From: Sporosarcina sp. D27
GTDB lineage: Bacteria; Bacillota; Bacilli; Bacillales_A; Planococcaceae
NCBI RefSeq assembly: GCF_000586555.1
Contig: NZ_AZUC01000044.1
Location: 1-64,000 of the forward strand
DNA: 64,000 bases
Direction of reading: 5' to 3'
Made by a program: the position numbers and the translations under genes. Position 1 is the first letter of the stretch. Each line of letters opens with the position of its first letter. Under the pieces are notes generated by a model that worked only from the letters and a program-made list of their open reading frames with translations, made no database searches and was not told where the DNA came from. This document shows, piece after piece, positions 1 to 9,879 of the stretch.

Positions 1-20
1 CGCTCGCAGCGGAAATCAAC
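1..20. repeat. Tail of a Planococcaceae-type GC-rich intergenic repeat
   Basis: The first 20 bases (CGCTCGCAGCGGAAATCAAC) match the end that I recall for a GC-rich intergenic repeat common in Sporosarcina and Lysinibacillus. A fuller copy lies at 37480-37712 in this window and ends with a similar AGCGGAAAACAAC. The rest of this copy lies outside the window. Family assignment is from memory. Confidence 0.5.
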
Positions 21-43
21 TATTCATTGTTAATTCTATTGTA

Positions 44-100
44 AAAGAAAAAGACTGTGGGCAAGCCCCATGATTTATGGAGTTTGTCTACAGTCCTTTT
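44..100 (-). terminator. Intrinsic terminator of the GMC dehydrogenase operon
   Basis: Read on the minus strand, the arms at 90-99 and 50-58 form a GGACTGT/ACAGTCT stem with further pairing inside (GGAG/CCCC region), followed by a T-rich run (the A-rich plus-strand bases 43-52). It lies just past the stop codon at 117. Confidence 0.7.
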
Positions 101-116
101 ACTATTAGTTAATGTA

Positions 117-1862
117 TTATGCCTTTGCGCCTTCTTTTTTAGGTTTTGTTAGAAGACCTGGTTCTTTCAAGTACTTGATAACCCCTTCTGAAGCGCGGTA
201 CGAAAGCGCTCCGATCGTTGCAGTAGGGTGGTGACCTCCGAATTGTGGGAACGCAGATCCGCCAACGACGAATAGGTTTTCCATATCCCACAGCTGCAAG
301 TAGTTATTGATAGCAGACGTTTCAGGATCTTCACCCATACTTACGCCACCAGCGTAGTGTCCACCATCGTAAATGTGGTCGAACTCTTCAGGGATGCTAT
401 CTGGGTCGACAATGTCGGCACCCATTTTTTCCATGATTTCCGTACATTTTTCAATACCGAATTTAGCCATAGCTTTATCATGGTCCGTATATTTGTTCGT
501 GATTCGCAGTAATGGATCTCCGAACTCATCCGTATACGTTGGATCGAGAGACGTATAGTTGTGCCACCATGACATAACTGCTGGGGTGTACCAAGCAACT
601 AAGCTACGGTTTGTGTAGTGGACAGATTTCTCTTTAAATTCAGGACCCCAGCCTTTTGTCCCTTTAGGAACACTGTTCGTTGCAATCGGTCCATGTCCAT
701 ACTGACGTAATTCAATTCCGCCACCGTTGATGAAGTCAAGGTCAGTGTGGTCGAAATTATCGCCAGCGAAGTCACTTAAAGTTCCACCGAGTGCTCCAGC
801 GCCCATGAATAAATTGAATTTCTTTTTATCGAAGAAGCCGCGTGCTCCTAGGAATGTAATGTTGAATTGACCATTGAAGTTACGGCCGATAACGCCTTTA
901 CGCGTGACAGGATCATATTGCTCACCGATTTTCGAGAGCATGAGAAGTCGGTTGTTTGTAAATGAGAATGCCCCAAGCACAACGACATCAGCTGGTTGAA
1001 TATATTCAAGACCTGTCCGAAGGTCGACATACATCACGCCTGTAGCCTTACCGTTTTCGTGCAACACACGACGTACAAGAGAATTTGTACGGATTTCACA
1101 GTTACCTGTTTTAATCGCTGTCGGGATTACGGTTACGAGTGGATCTGATTTTGCACCAAAGTCACAACCATACTCCGTACAGTATGAGCAGAACATGCAT
1201 TGAGCAATTGTTTCGCCATCTGGATTCTTATACGACTGCGAAAGGTTGGCAGAAGCTACTTGATAAGGATGATAGCCCATCTTTTTCGTTGTATCTTTAA
1301 ACAAACGAACTGCTGGTGATTCCTTCATAGGAGGGTTCGGATAATCACTTGATCTCTTGTCGCCTAGTGGATCCGGTTCTCCAGAAATCCCAGCTGTTTT
1401 TTCCCACTTATCATAATACGGTTCCATCTCATCGTACGTAATGCCCCAGTCACGAATAATCATGCCTTCAGGAATTTTCTTTTCACCATAACGCTCAATT
1501 GTTTTAGTACGGATTTCGAAGTCGATTGGTCTCCAACGATACGTAGCTCCAGCCCAGTGAACACTGCCGCCACCAAGGTCAGTACCTGCCATCATTTCAT
1601 TACGCGTACGAACTGGTAGTGCTTCTTCATCCAATGTATTTCGTGATGTAATTGTTTCTGGTGCTAGATTTTGCATCATTTCATAACGATCTGAAAAGCG
1701 GAGTTCGTCTTTAACACCAACATAGTCTTGACGGTCAACGGGCTTTCCTCGTTCGAGTGTTACGACTTTATGTCCTGCTTTTGCAGCTTCGGCAGAAACA
1801 ATACCGCCAGCCCAGCCACTACCTACTACAACAACGTCTACTTTTTCTAGTTTTTTAGCCAT
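117..1862 (-). CDS. GMC-family FAD dehydrogenase (gluconate 2-dehydrogenase large-subunit type)
   Basis: Flavin dehydrogenase of 581 residues that probably oxidises a sugar, sugar acid or alcohol and passes electrons to the respiratory chain. An FAD-binding GSGWAG motif sits at residues 14-19, a GGGSVHWAG segment follows near 97, and a C-terminal GGHHPTAT segment near 540 carries the expected active-site histidine. A cysteine cluster CMFCSYC...C (C-x2-C-x2-C-x4-C, about 221-232) resembles the region that holds an iron-sulfur cluster in related FAD sugar dehydrogenases. It starts after a good GGAGG site and follows the subunit 3 gene by 11 bp, so the two form an operon. No cytochrome c subunit is present. 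Substrate is unknown. Confidence 0.88.
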   Translation of the reverse strand: MAKKLEKVDVVVVGSGWAGGIVSAEAAKAGHKVVTLERGKPVDRQDYVGVKDELRFSDRYEMMQNLAPETITSRNTLDEEALPVRTRNEMMAGTDLGGGSVHWAGATYRWRPIDFEIRTKTIERYGEKKIPEGMIIRDWGITYDEMEPYYDKWEKTAGISGEPDPLGDKRSSDYPNPPMKESPAVRLFKDTTKKMGYHPYQVASANLSQSYKNPDGETIAQCMFCSYCTEYGCDFGAKSDPLVTVIPTAIKTGNCEIRTNSLVRRVLHENGKATGVMYVDLRTGLEYIQPADVVVLGAFSFTNNRLLMLSKIGEQYDPVTRKGVIGRNFNGQFNITFLGARGFFDKKKFNLFMGAGALGGTLSDFAGDNFDHTDLDFINGGGIELRQYGHGPIATNSVPKGTKGWGPEFKEKSVHYTNRSLVAWYTPAVMSWWHNYTSLDPTYTDEFGDPLLRITNKYTDHDKAMAKFGIEKCTEIMEKMGADIVDPDSIPEEFDHIYDGGHYAGGVSMGEDPETSAINNYLQLWDMENLFVVGGSAFPQFGGHHPTATIGALSYRASEGVIKYLKEPGLLTKPKKEGAKA

Positions 1863-1873
1863 TTAGTTTCCTC

Positions 1874-2722
1874 CTAGCCCCACATTTCTTGATAATCGCG
1901 TAGGCTTTCCTGCTTCATTACTGCGAATTCTTCATCTTCAATTTGTCCAAGATACCCCATACGAGGTCCAGGGAATTCTTTCATTTTCCATCCTGCCATA
2001 TTACGGTTTCCACCATAAACAGGATCTGCGTACGCACCTTCAATGGTTGTTTGCAGCAACAGGTTAAAGAAAACAGTTGAATGGATTCCGTTCATACGAA
2101 CTTTTCCTTCTTCCAACATTGTCAGGATTTCATCCATTTGTTCACCTTCGAGTTCAAAGAATTTCTTCTTATGCTTCGACTGTGCTGTGGCTTGAAGCGT
2201 CTTGACGCCTTCTCTAAAGATTTCACCGCGGTTCATACGCGTCTGATAGCGTGGAGTCGGTGCAGCTACTTGAGTCACAGAGTTAGGTCCTTGCTTATTC
2301 TGATCCTTGCTTTGATCCTCATAGTAGGCAGCTTCCTGATTCTGCGGGAATGGCCCCTTCATGTATTCTTTTGCGTTAGATCCCCAGTCGCTAGATAGCT
2401 GACGGTCGATGAAATAAGGAACTCCAAGACCAATCGCTCCAGGACCTAGTTTGTCCTCAGGGAAAAGACGTTCAGTCGCAGCAGAAAGCGTTTCGAAATC
2501 TTCCGTTTTACTGAAAAAGGTACGAGCTTCCATGTCCTTGTTCTCGGACGCAGCAGGTTTTTTATCAGTCGCAGGTTGTTTCTTCATCTGATTCGTTATC
2601 AAACCACCGAACAAACCACCGCCGACTAGACCACCGGCAAGGAGGCCAGTGTTTTTCATGAAATTACGGCGGCTCATTCCTTTTTTGTCTTGCGTATTCT
2701 TTGGACCTTGCGCTTCAGACAT
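1874..2722 (-). CDS. Gluconate 2-dehydrogenase subunit 3 family protein with Tat signal
   Basis: Small partner subunit (282 residues) of the GMC dehydrogenase encoded immediately downstream. The N-terminus carries a twin-arginine signal, SRRNFMKN at residues 17-24, followed by a glycine-rich hydrophobic segment, so the folded complex is probably exported by Tat and the large subunit may travel with it, as in related two-subunit dehydrogenases. The mature part holds the subunit 3 pattern (FETLSAATERLFP, then a region around RYQTRMNRGEIFREG). A tatA-tatC pair that could export it lies at 50.7-51.8 kb in this window. A strong AAGGAGG precedes the ATG. Confidence 0.85.
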   Translation of the reverse strand: MSEAQGPKNTQDKKGMSRRNFMKNTGLLAGGLVGGGLFGGLITNQMKKQPATDKKPAASENKDMEARTFFSKTEDFETLSAATERLFPEDKLGPGAIGLGVPYFIDRQLSSDWGSNAKEYMKGPFPQNQEAAYYEDQSKDQNKQGPNSVTQVAAPTPRYQTRMNRGEIFREGVKTLQATAQSKHKKKFFELEGEQMDEILTMLEEGKVRMNGIHSTVFFNLLLQTTIEGAYADPVYGGNRNMAGWKMKEFPGPRMGYLGQIEDEEFAVMKQESLRDYQEMWG

Positions 2723-3166
2723 TGCTTATTCCTCCTTTTTTTTGTTTGTAGATATACCGTACGTCACTCCTATAGCTGATCTTAAGTGATGTAAGGTTGA
2801 ATTCGTCACTCTATTTGAGTGATAGAAAATAAGAAAAAATAAGTTCATCCATCAAAAAAAGACATCCAAGAAAGTGCTAACTAAGTATAATGCTACAGCG
2901 TTTAAGTATAACCATTCTTAAAGCGAATATCTCGGTTTACGAAATAAATTATTCAATATGCCTATGAAGATGGTGTAATGCACAATAAATGGGAAAAAAA
3001 TCAAAAGTAACGGAGTTTTGTAGTCGATTAGTACTAATTAGCTCTTGTGATAAACAGTATGTCCTGCAAAACCAAGAGTTAAGCAATAATTGTGGAAAAA
3101 TTATGAGTTTAATACAATTTTTTGCCTAACTACAGCTAAGGTTCTTTAGGGATGCATGTAGCTTGT
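2723..3166. other. 444-bp AT-rich intergenic region without a recognised gene
   Basis: This gap lies between the start of the dehydrogenase operon and the end of guanine deaminase. It must hold the minus-strand promoter for the dehydrogenase operon, but no convincing -35/-10 pair was found. No ORF with a ribosome binding site, no strong hairpin and no RNA motif was recognised. Confidence 0.4.
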
Positions 3167-4528
3167 TCACTTACGAGAATGAACCAGTTCGCCTTGAACC
3201 CAGACATCTCGAATGTTTTCAGGTCGTACAAGGTACATCATCTTTTGAAAAATATCAATTAGAGCCTCGTTAGGATCAAATAATGGAAGCTTTGCTGTCG
3301 AGATTGTCGGGTCTACGCGCTGGACATCCCACGCATAACCTTCTTCCAGACGTCCTATTGGCAGACTCAAACTCGCTCCACCACCAGAAGTGACCAAGTG
3401 GAACGCTTCTGCAATCGTAATGCGAGAATCTTCTACACCTCGTTCATCAGCAGGTACGCTAGGATTTACGCCATCTTCTAACATGCGGGAAGACATGACC
3501 GCTTGACGAGAATTATCGTAAAGACTTGGAGAAAATCCACCGGAGATATCCGATCCAAGCCCAATATCCACACCTATCCGAGCAAATTTTGCAATAGGAA
3601 TTACGCTATTCGCAAAGTACGCGTTAGAAACAGGACAGTGGGCTATCGCACTACCTGTTTCAGCGAACAATTTTGCATCGTCATCAGAAAGGAAATTACT
3701 ATGGGCCATTACGGACTTGTCCTGTAACAGTCCGAAATCATTGAGTGCCTGTGCATCATTCTTTCCAAAACGTTGTTGCACATGCTGATGAGCCCAATCG
3801 CTTTCACTACAATGTGACTGAATATGTGTATCATACTTGGCTGCAAGCGCACCAAGACCTTCAAGGACCTCATCCGTACATGTTGGGATGAATCTAGGAG
3901 TGACAACTGGATAGACTCCTTGCTTAGTCGTCTCGGCAATCTTCTTCACTTCTAATATAAATTCCTCAGTGTCCTGCAATGCAGTCTGTGTAGTTGAATC
4001 TCGATAAAATTCAGGACATTCTTGAACTAAATCCATCACAACTTTTCCGACTAGACCACGCTGACCACGTTTTGCACAAATGTCCGCTAGCAAAACACTG
4101 GCTTCTTTGTGAACCGTGGCAAAGTAAAGAGCAGTGGTTGTACCGTTTGCGAGAAGCGTGCTGACCACATCTTCATAAACTAATTTCGCATAGTCAAGAT
4201 CTGCAAATTTCGCTTCAGAAGGGAATGTATACGTGCTTAACCAATCATGGAGAGGAATATCCAGCGCTGTTCCAGCTTGTGCCCATTGAGAGGCATGTAT
4301 GTGCAAGTCAATGAAACCAGGAAGTAAATAGGACCCATCATCAATCTTTTGGAAAGCATCTGTATGTATATACTCATTGAGTACTTTTTCATAATCAGAC
4401 TGTTCGGGGCGTACGATGCGTTCGATCATACCGTGTTCGTCAATACAGAACAGGCAGTCTTTCAATACCTCTACCTCTTTTGGTGACTTACTTGTAAAGG
4501 CAGTTGCTAAAAATACTTTTGTATACAT
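3167..4528 (-). CDS. guaD: Guanine deaminase (amidohydrolase)
   Basis: Zinc-dependent hydrolase of 453 residues predicted to deaminate guanine to xanthine in purine salvage or catabolism. Metal-ligand and family motifs are in order: DLHIHAS (HxH at 76-78), PRFIPTC near 215, QSHCSES near 238, AHCPVSNAYF near 290 and GLGSDISGG near 327, which together are typical of eukaryote-type guanine deaminases rather than other amidohydrolases. It lies 36 bp downstream of yfkAB on the same strand and may share its transcript. The xanthine/uracil-type permease at 26-27.5 kb could feed the same pathway, though it is not linked. Confidence 0.87.
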   Translation of the reverse strand: MYTKVFLATAFTSKSPKEVEVLKDCLFCIDEHGMIERIVRPEQSDYEKVLNEYIHTDAFQKIDDGSYLLPGFIDLHIHASQWAQAGTALDIPLHDWLSTYTFPSEAKFADLDYAKLVYEDVVSTLLANGTTTALYFATVHKEASVLLADICAKRGQRGLVGKVVMDLVQECPEFYRDSTTQTALQDTEEFILEVKKIAETTKQGVYPVVTPRFIPTCTDEVLEGLGALAAKYDTHIQSHCSESDWAHQHVQQRFGKNDAQALNDFGLLQDKSVMAHSNFLSDDDAKLFAETGSAIAHCPVSNAYFANSVIPIAKFARIGVDIGLGSDISGGFSPSLYDNSRQAVMSSRMLEDGVNPSVPADERGVEDSRITIAEAFHLVTSGGGASLSLPIGRLEEGYAWDVQRVDPTISTAKLPLFDPNEALIDIFQKMMYLVRPENIRDVWVQGELVHSRK

Positions 4529-4564
4529 AGACGTTACATCCCCTTATTCGTTTGATAGAGACTA

Positions 4565-5677
4565 TTATACCATCACTGATTTCCTAGTTGTGAAGTCGAT
4601 GTCCTTATAATAAGCATTCTTAACAAGTAAATTAGGCCCGAGACAACGAACTGCAGGGCAGTGACAGCTAACAGATTTTGCGAGCGGGTGCTGTTGCCAC
4701 GCTTTATACATTTCGGGAAGGTTCCCGTGTTGAATATTACCAAGAGGTGGCACGTCTCCGAAATCAGTCACAATGACATCTCCAGTGAAGATATTGACGT
4801 TCAAGCGGGATCGTCCATCGGGATCATTTCGGACCGACACGTTAGGACTCGCTTTAAGTTGTGCTAATAGTTCCTGATCTTCAGCAGTTGGGCTACAAGA
4901 ATAGAAAGGCAGCGTGCCAAATAGCATCCAAGTGGCAGGATCGCGGAATTGAAGGATTTCTTTTATAGCCGTGCGGGTTTCGTCCAATGACAGGACTTCT
5001 AGAGTTGAAGCGAAGTCACTTGGGTACATCGGGTGAATTTCGTGTCGTGCACATTTCATCTCGTGTACAACTTGTTCGTGAATTTTTTGTAAGTGAGGGA
5101 GCGTTCTGCGATTTAACATGGTTTCTGCGGAAACCATTACCCCTAAGTCTGCCAGTGCACGGCTGTTTTCAATCATCCGTTGAAATTGTTCTGCACGACG
5201 TTCAAAAGAAGGGACACGTTCCATATTTGCAAACCCGCCTTCAGCGAAATCTTCAACGGTGCCCCAATTATGGGAAATGTGAAGAACATCGAGGTAGGGA
5301 GCAATCATTTCATAACGCTCAAGTGGCATTGTCAAGTTGGAATTCATCTGGGTACGAACGCCACGTTCATGCGCATATTTAAGGAGAGGCAGGACGTAAC
5401 GTTCCACCGATCGTTTTGAAAACATCGGTTCACCGCCGGTTAAGCTAATCGTGCGTAAATGAGGGATTTCCTCTAGTCGCTGGATAAGCAACTCTATCGG
5501 AAGCGCATCGGGGTCCTTCGGTTGAAGCATATAGCCGACCGCACAGTGTTCACAGCGCATATTGCACAAATAAGTAGTCGTGAATTCAATGCTAGAAAGT
5601 ACTTGGTGTCCGTGGGTATCCACGTCTAAATAAGCTTCCCAAGGATCTTGGGAAATCATGTCATTAGTTGAAATCAT
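4565..5677 (-). CDS. yfkAB: Radical SAM protein of the YfkAB family
   Basis: Radical SAM enzyme of 370 residues. The [4Fe-4S] motif C-x3-C-x2-C is at residues 38, 42 and 45 (CNMRCEHC), followed by the glycine-rich SLTGGEPMFS near 79. The C-terminus carries CHCPAVRC at about 338-345, which is the CxCxxxxC motif that defines the Bacillus YfkAB family and probably binds a second cluster. The substrate of this family is not known to me. It is followed by guaD and is divergent from the CsbB cassette across a 257-bp gap. Confidence 0.85.
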   Translation of the reverse strand: MISTNDMISQDPWEAYLDVDTHGHQVLSSIEFTTTYLCNMRCEHCAVGYMLQPKDPDALPIELLIQRLEEIPHLRTISLTGGEPMFSKRSVERYVLPLLKYAHERGVRTQMNSNLTMPLERYEMIAPYLDVLHISHNWGTVEDFAEGGFANMERVPSFERRAEQFQRMIENSRALADLGVMVSAETMLNRRTLPHLQKIHEQVVHEMKCARHEIHPMYPSDFASTLEVLSLDETRTAIKEILQFRDPATWMLFGTLPFYSCSPTAEDQELLAQLKASPNVSVRNDPDGRSRLNVNIFTGDVIVTDFGDVPPLGNIQHGNLPEMYKAWQQHPLAKSVSCHCPAVRCLGPNLLVKNAYYKDIDFTTRKSVMV

Positions 5678-5861
5678 AAGTCAAACTCCTTCTTCAAAAT
5701 GTATCTAACTAAGTATGCGCTGAATCAGAAGACGATGCAATAAGAGAACAAATTCGCAGAACAAGGTGAAAATTCTTAGTGGGTGAGAATGGACCGTTTC
5801 AGTGTTTCATAGGAACCTCGTTAAACAAAAGAATCATTCTGAACATACTCTCTCTTAAAAA

Positions 5862-5889
5862 AGGTGATAATTCTATGAAAAACGGGTAT
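5862..5889 (+). promoter_or_regulatory. Candidate sigma-B promoter of the csbB-like cassette
   Basis: AGGTGATA (5862-5869), a 14-bp gap and a perfect GGGTAT (5884-5889) resemble the general-stress sigma-B consensus AGGTTTAA-N14-GGGTAT. The -35 part matches at only five of eight positions. The downstream gene resembles csbB, whose Bacillus subtilis namesake is 'controlled by sigma B', which supports the reading. The GGGTAT is 45 bp before the chosen start at 5935. Confidence 0.45.
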
Positions 5890-5934
5890 TAGAAGGAAAG
5901 CCGTTGGCACAAATTTAGAAAGCAGGTGCACAGG

Positions 5935-6906
5935 ATGAAGCAATTGTTTATTTCATTCGTCATCCCTTCATATAACGAAGAAGGCAATATTTTTAACATG
6001 ATGAACGCATTGAACGAAGTCATGTCGTCAAGTGGGTTACCCTATGAGGTGTTATTTGTAGATGATGGAAGTGACGATAAAACCATGGACGAAATCCGTG
6101 GGGCGCTAATCGATTATCCAGAAGTTGAATATGTATCTTTTACACGCAATTTTGGGAAAGAGGCTGCCATTTTGGCGGGGCTTGAGTATGCGAAAGGGGA
6201 TGCCGTGATATTAATGGATGCAGATTTGCAGCATCCTCCAGAATTGATCCCACAATTGATCCGTGGATATGAAGAGGGGTATGACCAAGTCATTGCAAAA
6301 CGTAATCGGAAAGGGGACTCTCCGATTCGTTCTTTGCTGTCGCGTGCTTATTACTGGGGAGTGAACAAAACTATCGAAGTCGAGTTACATGATGGTGAAG
6401 GTGATTTCCGTTTGCTCAGTCGGCGCGCTGTCGATTCGTTGTTGCAGCTCAGTGAAGGAAATCGTTTTTCTAAAGGACTGTATTCATGGATTGGTTTGGA
6501 ACAGAAGACGATTTGTTATGACAATGTCACACGACAACATGGTGAGACGAAGTGGTCATTTAAACAATTGCTCAACTATGCAGTGGACGGTATTGTTTCG
6601 TTCAATACAAAACCGTTGCGCTTATGCTTCTATGCAGGAATATTAAGCATGTTTTTAGCTATTTCCTATATAGTTATTACATTAGCTGATATTGCAAGAA
6701 ACGGGGTGGACGTACCAGGTTATTTCACGACCATTTCAGCAGTACTCTTTCTTGGAGGTGTCCAATTATTATCCCTTGGCATCATCGGGGAGTATGTCGG
6801 ACGGATTTACAATGAAACGAAAAAGCGTCCCCATTATCTCGTCCGCCGGACAAGCGCCGCGGTGAAAGGAAAACCAGTCTCTCATGCCAAAATTCGAAGT
6901 TCGTGA
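5935..6906 (+). CDS. csbB: CsbB/YkcC-type polyprenyl-phosphate glycosyltransferase
   Basis: Family 2 glycosyltransferase of 323 residues predicted to transfer a sugar from a nucleotide sugar to undecaprenyl phosphate on the inner membrane face. The order is typical: an IPSYNEE start, DDGSDD near residue 45, MDADLQHPPEL near 90 (DxD region), and two C-terminal membrane helices (about 230-255 and 265-290) ending in EYVGRIYNE. The ATG at 5935 is chosen because AGGTG lies 6 bp upstream; a GTG at 5926 is in frame. The next gene overlaps it by 23 bp. With GtrA and YfhO it forms the three-part cassette known to glycosylate teichoic acids in Firmicutes. Confidence 0.85.
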   Translation: MKQLFISFVIPSYNEEGNIFNMMNALNEVMSSSGLPYEVLFVDDGSDDKTMDEIRGALIDYPEVEYVSFTRNFGKEAAILAGLEYAKGDAVILMDADLQHPPELIPQLIRGYEEGYDQVIAKRNRKGDSPIRSLLSRAYYWGVNKTIEVELHDGEGDFRLLSRRAVDSLLQLSEGNRFSKGLYSWIGLEQKTICYDNVTRQHGETKWSFKQLLNYAVDGIVSFNTKPLRLCFYAGILSMFLAISYIVITLADIARNGVDVPGYFTTISAVLFLGGVQLLSLGIIGEYVGRIYNETKKRPHYLVRRTSAAVKGKPVSHAKIRSS

Positions 6907-7264
6907 ATTCATCACATTTGCCATTGTTGGCGTTATTAATACAGGAACCTATTATGCGTTCTACTTGTTTGGATTAAAAGAGCTAGGACTTGTTTATATG
7001 GTTGCGCATTTCAGCGCAGTCATTTTAAGCATGATCATTTCTTTTTTCTTGAATAGTTATGTGACATACAAAGTAAAACCGACATTAAAAAAGTTTTTAG
7101 TCTATCCGGTGACCCAACTCGTTAATATAGCAGTGACAGCAGTGTTGCTCTACATTCTAGTGGACGGATTGCAGGTGAACAGTAGTATCGCGCCACTAGG
7201 GGCGTTGATCATTACAGTTCCTGTGACATTCGTTGTGACTGGAAAGGTGCTGAAGGCGGCGTGA
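6884..7264 (+). CDS. GtrA-family membrane protein (lipid-linked sugar flippase)
   Basis: Membrane protein of 126 residues with four predicted helices and the usual GtrA opening (REFITFAIVGVINTGTYYAFY). GtrA/GtcA proteins are thought to flip undecaprenyl-phosphate sugars to the outer face of the membrane. Its start lies inside the glycosyltransferase gene and its stop overlaps the YfhO start, which points to translational coupling and a shared function. Its length is normal for the family. Confidence 0.85.
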   Translation: MPKFEVREFITFAIVGVINTGTYYAFYLFGLKELGLVYMVAHFSAVILSMIISFFLNSYVTYKVKPTLKKFLVYPVTQLVNIAVTAVLLYILVDGLQVNSSIAPLGALIITVPVTFVVTGKVLKAA

Positions 7265-9879
7265 TGACGAAAAAGGGTTGGATTGCTCTTGTTGTGGTGA
7301 GTGTACTCACCGCTTTAATTGCCCATGGGTTCATGCTGTCGGAATGGATGCAAGGGCGTTACGTTGTGGGACCGAACGATGGCTTATCACAAATGATTCC
7401 GTTTAAACATTTTCTGTACGAATCCATGCGGGATGGGAAGTTCTTTTACTCAGAACGCTTTGGATTAGGGGGAGGGTCATTTTCCCAACTTGGCTATTAT
7501 TTTTCTACGTCCATTGTCTTTTTAGTAACTGCAGCGGTTACGGCGTTTTTAGAATGGATCGGATTGTTAGCATCACCTGATCTTCAATACTGGGCAGATG
7601 TTACCGTTTTTGTCAGCATCATTCGTCTTTCAGTGATTTTGGTCATCACGACGATTTTCTTCCGATTAATCGGTTTGAAAAGCTGGTTCGCCTATATTGG
7701 TGCAGTCATTTATGGAATAAGTATTTTGTATTTCCGACATGTGACATATTGGGAGTTCTTTGCAGATGCGATTGTTTTTTTGCCGTTATTACTCATTGGG
7801 GCAGAACGGATAATGCGGTACGGCAAACCGGGTTGGTTCATTGCCGCGGTCGCGCTTAGTATGATTGACAATTTCTATTTTGCATATATTAACTTCCTGT
7901 TAACATTCATCTACATAGTTTTCCGTTGGTTCATTCCCTTGGCTGAGTATGAACTGAAGCGAAAGCGCCAAATCGTATATTTTCTGGTGGGTGGAGTGCT
8001 CGGAGCTGCGATAAGTACGCCATTTTTCGTTCCATCAGTTTACGGATATTTGAATAACTTCAGACCCCCGTTTGAAGGGGAGATTCCTCTTTTCGACATG
8101 ACAGAAAATATTTTGTCCGACGGGAAGTTGGTCGTCTTACCTGCATTTGCTGTTATTTGTTTATTTCTGTTTCCTCTGTACAAAAAGAGAGGATTTCGGT
8201 TGTTTGCTAGTATGACCGTACTGTTAGCGGTGTTACACGCATCTCCTGCAGTTGGAAGTGTGTTCAACGGATTATCCGCGCCACAATTTCGCTGGGAACA
8301 CATGCTCATGCTAGTTGCTGGTGGATTAATAGCTGTCACGCTTCAAAATTGGAAGGAAATCCAAGTTAAACATGCTGTGATTGCGGCACTCGGAACGATT
8401 GGCCTTTACGTGATATTTTCGGAATTAGAGTTAGAAGGAAAGCCGAGTTTGTATGCGGACAGTTTAGTAGTAATGGCATTAATCACATGCGCGCTTGCGA
8501 TTTTAGCTACTGTACGTCAATTTAAGCACTGGGACATAGCATTGTGGATCGGGATTGTTGCGTCTAGTCTAATTACCGTGAATCTATTCCAAGAGGAGAA
8601 GTTGACAGGAAATAATGCGAAGGTAGAGCAAGTCGAAGGGCAAGGCATTCCACAGTCCTTTTTCACAAGTGATTCCTATAACGGTGAAGCATCACGTGAA
8701 CTAGTTCAACAATTGAAGGCACGTGAAGAGGATCCACTTGCTCGTATCGATTGGATGATCGGCACACGTAACAACACACCGATTGTCCAGGACTTTTTAG
8801 GGACTAGCATTTACTCAAGTATTTTAAATCAGCACTTGTTACATTTTTACTTAGATGATTTGGCAATCGATATGGGACGGGAAAGTGTCAGTCGCTATGC
8901 TGGGTTCGGCGGGCGGGCGAATCTATATAGTGTCCTTAACGGAGCCTATACGATACGTTCAGAAAAGGGGAATCCAGTTCCGTTCGGCTTTGAAGAAGTT
9001 GAACAAAATGGTGAATTCAAAGCGTTTGAAAACAAACACCGCCTTCCATTTGTTCGAACAACGAATAAGGTTTATACAGAAGAAGAGTTGGAAGATAGTC
9101 CTGTGCTTGCACGCGAGCATGCCATGTTAAATGGAGCGATATTAGAAGAATGGGATGAACAATCGGAAACTTCGCCAGTGGTAGAGGATTTAATGGATAA
9201 AGTTACCGTGAAGCCTGTACAAGCGGAGTACAAAAATGACAAGCTTGTTGTTACAGGAAAGAATGGCGGTATCGATTTGAAAGTCTCCGACGTCCGTCTG
9301 TTGAAAGAGGACACGTATGTTTCGTTTTACTTGGAGCGCTCAACTGCAGACAAAGGCTTTCACTTGAAAGTGAATGATTATAAAACGACTCGTAAACGGG
9401 CAGATTCGATATACCGCACTCGTGTCAATGACATTACGATCCGGGTTCCGTCTGAAGAAACTATTCGAATTCGTGTACCTGAAGGGACGTATACATTAAG
9501 TGATTTAGCACTTTATGCTGAGGATTATTCGACACTTGAGGAGGCTGAGCGAAAGAACGAACAGACTTCTGAGCCCATTGTTGAGTGGAACGGTGGTCAT
9601 GCAACCGTTCATCTTGATAATTCGAAGGGAGACAGTTTAGCTGTGATGCCGATTCCATTTGAAAAGGGGTGGACGGCGAAAGTGAATGGTGAAAAAGTGT
9701 CTGTATTGAAAGCGAATTATGCCTTTTCGGGTATCCCAATTGAAGCAGGGTTCAATACAATTGAAATGTCATATCGACCACCTTACTTCGGGGCATCACT
9801 GATTGTCAGTTTCCTTGTGCTAACAGGATTGTTCGTTTGGATGATTAGGAAAAAGAGAAACAAACCTTTCGCAGATTGA
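7264..9879 (+). CDS. yfhO: YfhO-family membrane glycosyltransferase
   Basis: Large polytopic protein (871 residues) with about a dozen membrane helices in its first half, an extracellular domain from about residue 450 to 840, and a final helix with a basic tail (MIRKKRNK). This is the GT-C-like YfhO layout; YfhO transfers the lipid-linked sugar made by CsbB onto lipoteichoic acid outside the cell. The ATG at 7264 overlaps the gtrA stop by one base; a GTG at 7261 is also possible. A terminator follows at 9865, so the operon has three genes. The acceptor polymer is inferred from the family. Confidence 0.83.
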   Translation: MTKKGWIALVVVSVLTALIAHGFMLSEWMQGRYVVGPNDGLSQMIPFKHFLYESMRDGKFFYSERFGLGGGSFSQLGYYFSTSIVFLVTAAVTAFLEWIGLLASPDLQYWADVTVFVSIIRLSVILVITTIFFRLIGLKSWFAYIGAVIYGISILYFRHVTYWEFFADAIVFLPLLLIGAERIMRYGKPGWFIAAVALSMIDNFYFAYINFLLTFIYIVFRWFIPLAEYELKRKRQIVYFLVGGVLGAAISTPFFVPSVYGYLNNFRPPFEGEIPLFDMTENILSDGKLVVLPAFAVICLFLFPLYKKRGFRLFASMTVLLAVLHASPAVGSVFNGLSAPQFRWEHMLMLVAGGLIAVTLQNWKEIQVKHAVIAALGTIGLYVIFSELELEGKPSLYADSLVVMALITCALAILATVRQFKHWDIALWIGIVASSLITVNLFQEEKLTGNNAKVEQVEGQGIPQSFFTSDSYNGEASRELVQQLKAREEDPLARIDWMIGTRNNTPIVQDFLGTSIYSSILNQHLLHFYLDDLAIDMGRESVSRYAGFGGRANLYSVLNGAYTIRSEKGNPVPFGFEEVEQNGEFKAFENKHRLPFVRTTNKVYTEEELEDSPVLAREHAMLNGAILEEWDEQSETSPVVEDLMDKVTVKPVQAEYKNDKLVVTGKNGGIDLKVSDVRLLKEDTYVSFYLERSTADKGFHLKVNDYKTTRKRADSIYRTRVNDITIRVPSEETIRIRVPEGTYTLSDLALYAEDYSTLEEAERKNEQTSEPIVEWNGGHATVHLDNSKGDSLAVMPIPFEKGWTAKVNGEKVSVLKANYAFSGIPIEAGFNTIEMSYRPPYFGASLIVSFLVLTGLFVWMIRKKRNKPFAD

